Source of the DNA: Acidobacteriota bacterium
GTDB taxonomy: Bacteria > Acidobacteriota > Terriglobia > UBA7540
Assembly: GCA_021828225.1 (NCBI GenBank)
Contig: JAKASH010000268.1
Coordinates: 1 to 5,447, forward strand
Direction: 5' to 3'
DNA: 5,447 bases
Position numbers and translations under genes: made by a program. Positions 1 to 5,203 of the stretch are shown here, piece by piece. The notes under the pieces are model-generated. The model worked only from the letters and a program-made list of their open reading frames with translations, was not told the origin of the DNA and did not search any database. Within the stretch, counting starts at the first letter, position 1; each line of letters begins with the position of its first letter.

Positions 1-25
1 AGCCCTAGGTGCCGGACATATCTGC

Positions 26-54
26 TTGACAATGTCGAAAGGGTCAAATAGGAT
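26..54 (+). promoter_or_regulatory. Sigma70-like promoter of the M23 peptidase gene
   Basis: A perfect -35 hexamer TTGACA (26-31) is followed after exactly 17 nt by TAGGAT (49-54), which matches the -10 consensus at four of six positions. This would start transcription near 61 and give a leader of about 100 nt before the ATG at 161. The -35 overlaps a short inverted repeat, TTGAC (26-30) and GTCAA (43-47), which could be an operator, but the arms are only 5 bp. A second weak pairing, AAACCC (80-85) with GGGTTT (107-112), lies in the leader. The promoter is inferred from sequence match and spacing only. Confidence 0.55.
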
Positions 55-160
55 TCTAACTTTGCTCTTTCTTTGGACGAAACCCTGGCCGTTTTCTCTT
101 CCGACCGGGTTTGGGCAGGGCGTCCAGCAATCCACGAAAGGCTAACGGTGGTTGAAGCAT

Positions 161-1045
161 ATGAACAACAAGTTCTACACACTGCTCATTTCACCTGGCG
201 CCCATGGTAGGGTTCGCAAAGTCCAACTGCCCTTTTACTTTGTCCCTGTCATCCTGGGCCTGAGTGTAATTGGAATCGTGATGCTGGCAGGTCTTGCAAC
301 CAGCTACGCGAGGATGCTCGTCAAGGTATCGAACTACAATACAGTCCGAAGTGAGCGCGAGGCTTTGAAGAAGCAATTCCATACCCTGGAGAACAAAGTC
401 AGCAGCGCTGACGTGAAGCTGAATTCGCTTCAAACCCTTGCCGCTGAGGTCGCGGTAACCTACGGGTTTGGGAATGGACGACACCCGCGGATTGCCCCGG
501 ACCTGCTGAGCCTCGCCAATCAATCCAATGCGACCGCCGGTACCAACTACAACGCGTCGCTCTATGCTCTGGGCGCGATGAAGACGGTGAGTCTTGACGG
601 AGTGAACCGTCCACTCGGGCCAAGCACCTTTCCGGGCATGCTGGATGATCCCGACGCGATTCCGTCGATCTGGCCCGTACGAGGAAGGGTGACCGCGGGA
701 TTCGGCGAGCGAATGGATCCGTTCAGCGGCGAGGAGGCTTTTCACCCGGGCGTCGACATCGCCGATCCCTACGGAACAGACGTTGTGGCGACCGGCGACG
801 GTCTGGTGATTGAGGCCGAGCCCGATGCCGGCTATGGGAGAAGCATCCTGATCGATAACGGCGATGGAATCACGACTCGTTACGCACATCTCAGCAGAAT
901 GTTTGTGGTGGTTGGCGAGCAAGTCAAGCAGGGCGAGATTATCGGCGCCATCGGCATGAGCGGCCGAACGACCGGCCCGCACCTCCACTACGAAGTTCGA
1001 ATCCATGGCATTCCTGTAAATCCGGACCGGTTCCTGCCCGGATAA
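161..1045 (+). CDS. Membrane-anchored M23 family metallopeptidase (LytM-type endopeptidase)
   Basis: This is a zinc peptidase expected to cleave peptide cross-links of peptidoglycan in the periplasm. The protein has 294 aa: a short basic N-terminus, one hydrophobic helix at about residues 23-48, a charged coiled-coil-like stretch at about 50-100, a low-complexity linker, and a C-terminal M23 domain at about 165-290. The full M23 signature is visible: HPGVD supplies ligands H195 and D199, YAHLS supplies H243, and GPHLHYEV supplies H274 and ligand H276. All expected catalytic residues are therefore present, so it is probably active rather than a degenerate EnvC/NlpD-like activator. The ATG at 161 is chosen because GGTGG (147-151) sits 9 nt upstream; an in-frame TTG at 152 would add only three residues. 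It has its own promoter and is followed by a non-coding spacer, so it appears monocistronic. Its exact substrate and cell-cycle role cannot be read from the sequence. Confidence 0.93.
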   Translation: MNNKFYTLLISPGAHGRVRKVQLPFYFVPVILGLSVIGIVMLAGLATSYARMLVKVSNYNTVRSEREALKKQFHTLENKVSSADVKLNSLQTLAAEVAVTYGFGNGRHPRIAPDLLSLANQSNATAGTNYNASLYALGAMKTVSLDGVNRPLGPSTFPGMLDDPDAIPSIWPVRGRVTAGFGERMDPFSGEEAFHPGVDIADPYGTDVVATGDGLVIEAEPDAGYGRSILIDNGDGITTRYAHLSRMFVVVGEQVKQGEIIGAIGMSGRTTGPHLHYEVRIHGIPVNPDRFLPG

Positions 1046-1158
1046 GCCAGAGAGCCGGGCGCATACAAAAGCCCACCCCATCCCTTCGAATCCTGGCTAC
1101 GCCGCCGTTCCTCCTTTCCATCAGCAATGGGCCATTTTGGCCTGCGGCGAGCAATGTT

Positions 1159-1225
1159 AATTTTCGGCGGTGAACCCTCATCTCCGCCGGCCGAGTGCCG
1201 GCAACGCATAGAACAATCGAAAATT
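1159..1225. other. Nested inverted repeats in the spacer between the M23 and MEDS genes
   Basis: An outer 8-bp perfect inverted repeat, AATTTTCG (1159-1166) and CGAAAATT (1218-1225), encloses two inner hairpins that share bases and so exclude each other. The first is CGGCGG (1165-1170) with CCGCCG (1184-1189); the second is GCCGGC (1186-1191) with GCCGGC (1197-1202), with a 5-nt loop. A further small hairpin, GGCCA-TTT-TGGCC (1130-1142), lies just upstream. None is followed by a T-tract, so this is not a standard intrinsic terminator. It could be a 3' processing or stability structure of the M23 transcript, a small RNA, or a protein-binding site. Only the base complementarity is seen; function is unknown. 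Confidence 0.4.
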
Positions 1226-1258
1226 GGGCCATAATTGCCTATTTTACCGAAAACGTGA

Positions 1259-1288
1259 TTGACAGACGGGTTGCAACTCGCGCATCAT
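1259..1288 (+). promoter_or_regulatory. Possible promoter of the MEDS gene
   Basis: A perfect TTGACA (1259-1264) is followed after 18 nt by CATCAT (1283-1288), which matches four of six -10 positions. The predicted start would be near 1295, leaving a very short leader of about 14 nt in front of the ATG at 1309 and putting the AGGAC ribosome binding site almost at the 5' end. The good -35 supports it; the weak -10 and short leader argue for caution. Confidence 0.33.
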
Positions 1289-1308
1289 TATAGACAGGAC
1301 TTATATGA

Positions 1309-1830
1309 ATGGGCGCTGATTTGCGATCTGAGGCTTCGGCCAATTCGTGCCGCCTGTTAGTACGAAAGAAACCTGGCCCAGCAGAAATCACTCAATATGT
1401 GGTGGGGGGCGTCGAAATTGGCCAGCAAATCGTAGTGTTGGCCGGTCCCGCCTGGCTGAAGGAGCTTGCCCGCATCCTGAACGAGAACGGGCTGCGTCCT
1501 GAGACCCTTCTTCGGAACGGCCGGCTGGTCTTCCTGACCGCTCCAGACTGCCTGTCGCGTTTCCTAAAGCTGGACAACCCCTGCAAACGGCCCGTTATCC
1601 GGCGCAACGGATCGCTCGTGCGCTGGATCTCAGACTGGTCATGGGCCTACCAGAATGGGTCCGATCCAACGACTGTCCTTCAATACCAGCGCCGAATCCA
1701 CAACTGCATTCACCAGGTTGCTGCCATGTCGGTCTGCACGGTCCATTGCGAGGAGATGGAACGCAGTTCCATGCTGGCCGTCCTGGTCCAGCATCGGCGC
1801 GCCACTCGTGCCGCCGACCATCTCGCGTGA
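1309..1830 (+). CDS. MEDS domain-containing protein (DcmR-type sensory domain, stand-alone)
   Basis: The protein has 173 aa and is recognised by its overall pattern as a MEDS domain (named for methanogen/methylotroph DcmR sensory proteins). GQQIVVLAG (about 38-46) fits the first strand after a 'ligand-expecting' N-terminus. GRLVFLTAPD (71-80) fits the central strand, and the RWISDWSWAY segment (105-114) followed by TTVLQYQRRIH (121-131) fits the conserved tryptophan/acidic helix. SVCTVHCEEME (141-151) replaces the usual CQYDRRRF-like strand. There is no helix-turn-helix, kinase or membrane segment, so it is a soluble sensor-only or adaptor-like protein; ligand and partner are unknown. The ATG at 1309 is preceded by AGGAC (1296-1300) at 8 nt; an ATG at 1305 is in another frame and stops at once. 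A His/Cys cluster (HNCIH 131-135 and CTVHC 143-147) is unusual. It ends 89 nt from the convergent protease gene. Confidence 0.72.
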   Translation: MGADLRSEASANSCRLLVRKKPGPAEITQYVVGGVEIGQQIVVLAGPAWLKELARILNENGLRPETLLRNGRLVFLTAPDCLSRFLKLDNPCKRPVIRRNGSLVRWISDWSWAYQNGSDPTTVLQYQRRIHNCIHQVAAMSVCTVHCEEMERSSMLAVLVQHRRATRAADHLA

Positions 1831-1859
1831 GCCTCCTTTCCACTGCGTAAGATTCAAAC

Positions 1860-1877
1860 GATTTCCAAAGGTAAATC
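1860..1877. terminator. Weak hairpin between the convergent genes
   Basis: GATTTCC (1860-1866) can pair with GGTAAATC (1870-1877) with one bulged T (1872) and an AAA loop. It sits in the 89-nt gap between the convergent MEDS and matrixin genes, where a bidirectional terminator would be expected. There is no clear T-tract on either strand, so support is limited. A second small hairpin, CCGGA-CAG-TCTGG, follows at about 1893-1905. Confidence 0.2.
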
Positions 1878-1919
1878 CTGGTGCGAAGCCGTCTCCGGAC
1901 AGTCTGGTTCCGCCGGTGG

Positions 1920-3032
1920 TCAATGGTACCGGCCCGTGTAGCTGGTAGGATTCTGCGGTACCGTTGTGCAGCCTGAATCGGCGTAACCGCACTCCCATCC
2001 CGAAAAATTATCCAAGGTCAAGATCCCGGAGCCGGAGTTGGGAGCCAGGGGCAACGCCAGCACAAAGTAGTTTCCCGGCGGAATTCCAATCAGCTTGTAG
2101 GTGCCGTCAGAACTTGTCAGCCCGTCTGTCACTACGTTCCCGGTGCTGGCGTTCACGGCAACCACATGCGCGGCAAAAATTCCTGACCCGCTCAGGCTGA
2201 CCGTTCCGGAAATCACACCGGTTGCCGTGCTGAAGATCCCTGTACAATTGCCGGTAATCGAAGTGCAGGGATACAGGTAAGAGATCCCGATCGCGTCGTC
2301 CGCCGATAGAGTGAGTTGCTGGCCCGCCGACGTTGTGTCTCCAAAGGGAAACATGACGGCATGGGCGATTCCACTGTGATCGAGGCCCAGCGAGTGGCCC
2401 TCTTCATGCGTGGCGACCGATTGCAGGCTGAAGCTGCCGGAGGGCGGGGTTGACGAGGTTGAGAAGCTAATGTTGGGATTGAATTCAATGTCGGCATCGG
2501 CCATGCAATCATCAAGATCACAGGTCTTGGTAACCCCACCGCAATTGTACTGAAATGAACCGGACGTTCCGGCCGGCCGGGTGACCGTGGCAACCTGCGT
2601 AAAGGCAATGGTGCCGGTCGGGAAGTCGCTGCTGCTGGTATCAGAAAATCCGATAACGTTCTGGCAGTCGGCCGCGTTGGGGCTGGTCAGCGCGGAAGAG
2701 CCGGCGTACTGCACGGTGAGGTCTGTCAGCGTCTGGCCCGAAACCTTGGCGCTGGTCCATGTGGTGAACCCAGCCGCCAAAGTCTGCTGAATGCAAGTCG
2801 CCAGGGAGCCGCTGCATCCCGAGACGTTGTTGCTGGGCACGGAAGCGTTCAGCAGCCACTCAACGGGCAGAGTGGCCCAGCGAGGCACCACCGGCACAGG
2901 CGCCTGGATCGTGCCCAGGTTGTCCTGAAAGGTGTTGTAGCCAAACAGCAGGGCAGCAGAAAGCATGATGGCCAGGGCGCCGAGACCCATCGCGATCCGT
3001 CTTGCCCCACCGCCGGAGTGCTTGTGCCTCAT
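1920..3032 (-). CDS. Secreted matrixin-like (M10/metzincin) zinc metalloprotease with C-terminal CarboxypepD-regulatory-like domain
   Basis: This is an exported zinc protease of the metzincin type. From the ATG at 3032 it has 370 aa. A basic N-terminus is followed by a hydrophobic segment at about 14-33 (signal peptide or anchor). The catalytic domain (about 45-255) carries HEEGHSLGLDHS, the metzincin HExxHxxGxxH motif, with zinc ligands H209, H213, H219 and catalytic E210. AVMFP supplies Met-turn M227. A carboxypeptidase-regulatory-like beta-sandwich follows at about 270-330. Ten cysteines (an even number, spread over the exported part) suggest disulfides. GAGGTGAG ends about 4-5 nt before the ATG; an in-frame GTG at 3041, with GGAGG 4 nt upstream, would add MSA and overlap the preceding stop as GTGA. 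Either start implies translational coupling to the upstream gene. The C-terminus (PTSYTGRYH) ends abruptly and may be shortened by a frameshift. Substrate is unknown. Confidence 0.88.
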   Translation of the reverse strand: MRHKHSGGGARRIAMGLGALAIMLSAALLFGYNTFQDNLGTIQAPVPVVPRWATLPVEWLLNASVPSNNVSGCSGSLATCIQQTLAAGFTTWTSAKVSGQTLTDLTVQYAGSSALTSPNAADCQNVIGFSDTSSSDFPTGTIAFTQVATVTRPAGTSGSFQYNCGGVTKTCDLDDCMADADIEFNPNISFSTSSTPPSGSFSLQSVATHEEGHSLGLDHSGIAHAVMFPFGDTTSAGQQLTLSADDAIGISYLYPCTSITGNCTGIFSTATGVISGTVSLSGSGIFAAHVVAVNASTGNVVTDGLTSSDGTYKLIGIPPGNYFVLALPLAPNSGSGILTLDNFSGWECGYADSGCTTVPQNPTSYTGRYH

Positions 3033-3037
3033 CGCGC

Positions 3038-3865
3038 TCACCTCGCCTCCACGACCAGGGTCTGGCCCTTAAGGCTTCCTGAAACCTCGCTGCTGCCGGA
3101 GAGATGCACCTGCCGTCCTCGAACCGAAACGGAATTCCAATAGATTTTCCATTTTGATCCTTGCCGCTGCGCGGCGCCCACAACCTGGCTGCCGGCAGGA
3201 ATGACGACGGACTCGCTCGGAAACAGGTCCGAGGTCGTGCGCGCGATCACCACGGCCTGCCCCGTGCCGCGAAATTCGGTTGAGCCAATCACCACCGGTA
3301 TCGCGGTTCCTGCCGGAATGACGATGGGAGCCGCAAGAGCGCCCGAGATCGTCATCTGGAATTCGCCAAGCGTAGGAGACTGGCTGAGCGTCCTGGAGGT
3401 GCTTCCGGTATTGAGAGCTCCCAGCGGAAGAACGATGCGCTTTTGCGCACCGTTCCTTTCCCGGTAGACGCGAAAGGCTCCCTGCATCATGCCCACCATG
3501 TGGTAGGTCTGCACCTTTCCGGCCACCGGCTCCAGGAAGAGGATATATTGCGCCTGCGGCCTCAGGAAGGCGGTTCCGGGCACGTGGACGTGGAAATTGC
3601 CGATAGTGCCTCCCAGTTGCTCGATGGTCAGGGTGGAAGGCGGCTGGCCTTTCAGGGCCTTTTCAAGCTGCACGGTCGAATAAGTCATGATGCGCGTGTG
3701 GCTCGGGTTCCAGCGTGCCTCCTGGGACACCACTTGCCCCTGAACGATTGTGCTGGAGGCCTGCGCAAGCTGGCTGAGGCTCATCCGGACCAGCGTGGTG
3801 GCGGTGGCCGACGACGCCAGCCAGAGCCCTGTGGCAACCGCCAGAATAGAAGTACGAAGATTCAT
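3038..3865 (-). CDS. Secreted two-domain protein with C-terminal TrbI/VirB10-like segment; matrixin operon partner
   Basis: No named family is recognised for the whole protein. It has 275 aa. Residues 1-22 are a classical signal peptide ending SSATA. Residues about 24-150 have the style of a beta-rich exported domain common next to bacterial matrixins: MSLSQLAQASSTIVQGQV, then LEKALKG, GGTIGNFHVHVPGTAF and QYILFLE. Residues about 170-260 contain IPAGTAIPVVI, VVIARTTSDLF, VVIPAGSQVVG and IYWNSVSVRGRQVHL. That order resembles the C-terminal barrel of TrbI/VirB10 proteins, although no secretion-system gene is nearby. The start ATG (3865) lacks a strong ribosome binding site; AGTGAG 9 nt upstream is the best candidate. 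It starts 13 nt after the lipoprotein stop, and its TGA overlaps or abuts the protease start, so co-expression is strongly implied. A role as chaperone, inhibitor or cell-surface partner of the protease is inference. Confidence 0.8.
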   Translation of the reverse strand: MNLRTSILAVATGLWLASSATATTLVRMSLSQLAQASSTIVQGQVVSQEARWNPSHTRIMTYSTVQLEKALKGQPPSTLTIEQLGGTIGNFHVHVPGTAFLRPQAQYILFLEPVAGKVQTYHMVGMMQGAFRVYRERNGAQKRIVLPLGALNTGSTSRTLSQSPTLGEFQMTISGALAAPIVIPAGTAIPVVIGSTEFRGTGQAVVIARTTSDLFPSESVVIPAGSQVVGAAQRQGSKWKIYWNSVSVRGRQVHLSGSSEVSGSLKGQTLVVEAR

Positions 3866-3878
3866 TTTGATTGACTCA

Positions 3879-4688
3879 CTATTTAACCAGGATTGCCCCC
3901 GCGAATGACGTGAGCTCGTTTCCGGCGTTTCTCACCACCAGATCCCGGGGTCCGGGCACCGCCGTGGGGCTCACCACAATCTGGAAATACACCGCCGGTG
4001 TGCCGTCATTCGCAGGCTGAAAGTTGCTGCTGGCCGGTTGCGTCACCACCACATCGCTACCGCTCACGGCGTAGTTTGTACCGGGCAGGATTCCCAAACC
4101 CGCCACGAACAGGTAAGTGGTTTGTCCAGGTGAAATGTCGGTACCCGTGCTGCCGCCTGAACAGTCGAGCGTGTTAGCGGCCGTCGTGCTCGATACGCAC
4201 TGGCCAACCGCCAGGATTGAAAGTCCGGAGAGCGTCACCGTAGCGGAGGCAGACTTCGAAGTATCCGCCTGGCTGGTAGCGGCCACCGTTACGGAAGTAA
4301 CCGAGTTCAGAGGCGGCACAGAAATGTTGACGTTCGAAGTGGTATTGCCGGCGGTCACCGTAATACTGTTGGCGGCGGGTTCCGCGGGCACCGATGTGGC
4401 CGCGGGCGCGGTATAGAGTCCGGCACTTGAGATGGCGCCGATCTGGGTGCTGCTACTGCTGGTGGCGCTCGTCACGCTCCAGGTGACAGCGGTATTGGCC
4501 GAGCCGGTCACGGTAGCCGCAAACTGTTGCGTAGCTCCGTAGCCTACTGTAGAACTGGTGGGAGAGATCGCAACCGTCACGTTCGACGCCGGCGGAGGGG
4601 TTGGACTGCTGCTGCCTCCTCCGCACCCCGCCGCGCCAAGCGCAAGAAGCAATACCACTCCCATCCCCGCTATTCTTGCGTATTTCAT
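3879..4688 (-). CDS. Bacterial Ig-like domain lipoprotein
   Basis: The protein has 269 aa. The N-terminus MKYARIAGMGVVLLLALG is a lipoprotein signal with the cleavage-type sequence AAGC, giving lipidated Cys22 followed by GGGSSSPTPPP, a flexible tether. Residues about 37-155 form a BIG2-like Ig domain: VTVAISPTSSTVGYGATQQF, then AVTWSV, AGLYTAPA and TVAATSQADTSKSASATVTL. Residues about 156-269 look like a second beta-sandwich (IPT/TIG-like in feel) ending VPGPRDLVVRNAGNE. It probably sits at the outer membrane or surface, binding or scaffolding something; no catalytic motif is seen. The ATG at 4688 is preferred because it starts the signal peptide. A TTG at 4760 would add 24 residues and spoil the signal, and a later in-frame ATG (4664) would lose the basic residues. 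GAGG lies only 2 nt upstream, closer than usual. It is the first gene of the three-gene minus-strand operon. Confidence 0.87.
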   Translation of the reverse strand: MKYARIAGMGVVLLLALGAAGCGGGSSSPTPPPASNVTVAISPTSSTVGYGATQQFAATVTGSANTAVTWSVTSATSSSSTQIGAISSAGLYTAPAATSVPAEPAANSITVTAGNTTSNVNISVPPLNSVTSVTVAATSQADTSKSASATVTLSGLSILAVGQCVSSTTAANTLDCSGGSTGTDISPGQTTYLFVAGLGILPGTNYAVSGSDVVVTQPASSNFQPANDGTPAVYFQIVVSPTAVPGPRDLVVRNAGNELTSFAGAILVK

Positions 4689-4754
4689 AGCCTCATCGCA
4701 CTGTGCGCCCGTCCACCGGGGCTCAACAATTCGACTCTCCGCAAACTCAAAAGG

Positions 4755-4765
4755 TTGCAATGCAA
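4755..4765. promoter_or_regulatory. 11-bp palindrome upstream of the protease operon
   Basis: TTGCA-A-TGCAA is a perfect inverted repeat with a single central base, located about 67 nt upstream of the lipoprotein start. Its size and position suit a transcription-factor half-site pair or operator, but no factor can be named and short palindromes occur by chance. Confidence 0.25.
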
Positions 4766-4766
4766 T

Positions 4767-4786
4767 GCGCCCACGACCCTGGGCGC
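4767..4786. other. GC-rich hairpin upstream of the protease operon
   Basis: GCGCCCA (4767-4773) and TGGGCGC (4780-4786) form a perfect 7-bp inverted repeat with a 6-nt loop, about 80 nt before the lipoprotein ATG. If transcribed it would be a stable leader hairpin. There is no T-tract after it on the minus strand, so it does not look like a terminator. The remaining leader up to about 4910 shows nothing else I can support. Confidence 0.4.
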
Positions 4787-4940
4787 CACAGTGTGCGTTT
4801 CAGGGAGAGGATCTGCCGGGATCTTTTGTTCTAACCTGAATTCACATGGGCGAGGCAGGGCTTTCCGCGTGGGACAGGATCGCATCCGAGTGTGCAGAAA
4901 GGTTTGTACATTGTCCGGTTTGTTTCCGGTTCGTTTTTTT

Positions 4941-5203
4941 GCGTATCTTTGTTTTCAACAACCTGGCCCGCTTCGTTTTCCGGTTCGTTTCCGGTTCGTT
5001 TTTAGGGCCGATTCTTTATTTTCAACAACTTCGGTAGCTTTGTTTCCGGTTCGTTTCCGGTTCGTTTTTTTCGCGTATCTTTGTTTTCAACAACCTGGCC
5101 CGCTTCGTTTTCCGGTTCGTTTCCGGTTCGTTTTTAGGGCCGATTCTTTATTTTCAACAACTTCGGTAGCTTTGTTTCCGGTTCGTTTCCGGTTCGTTTT
5201 TTT
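4941..5203. repeat. Perfect 131-bp tandem duplication inside the array (period 132)
   Basis: Bases 4941-5071 and 5073-5203 are identical over 131 positions, separated by the single base C5072. Each copy contains one A-type and one B-type unit. Because smaller units within a copy have diverged but the two copies have not, the long duplication is younger than the original unit amplification. The period of 132 is divisible by three, which keeps every frame open or closed identically in both copies. Confidence 0.92.

Larger units (their letters stand above)
1920..4688 (-). other. Three-gene operon of exported proteins
   Basis: The lipoprotein, the signal-peptide two-domain protein and the matrixin-like protease are co-directional, with gaps of 13 nt and about zero (GTGA at 3041-3038). 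No promoter or terminator-like structure is visible between them. All three carry export signals, so the unit is probably a cell-surface or secreted proteolysis module. The transcription start should lie upstream of 4688, but I cannot point to convincing -35/-10 hexamers there. Confidence 0.7.

Noticed and set aside
1046..1075. Intrinsic terminator after the M23 gene
   Set aside because: Only a GGGC/GCCC pairing with no T-tract is present.
191..1081. Long minus-strand open frame opposite the M23 gene
   Set aside because: The plus strand carries a complete M23 signature. The minus frame has no recognisable domain and is a shadow of a high-GC gene.
1127..1234. Short plus-strand frame of 35 codons in the M23-MEDS spacer
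   Set aside because: No ribosome binding site, no similarity recognised, and it overlaps the inverted repeats.
1639..1998. Minus-strand frame of 119 codons opposite the MEDS gene end
   Set aside because: Most of it is antisense to the MEDS domain. Only the part at about 1840-1919 is of interest, as a possible frameshifted tail of the protease, and that is reported separately.
3443..3874. Plus-strand frame of 143 codons opposite the two-domain exported protein
   Set aside because: Antisense to a gene with signal peptide and coherent domains; His/Arg/Gly-rich composition typical of a shadow frame.
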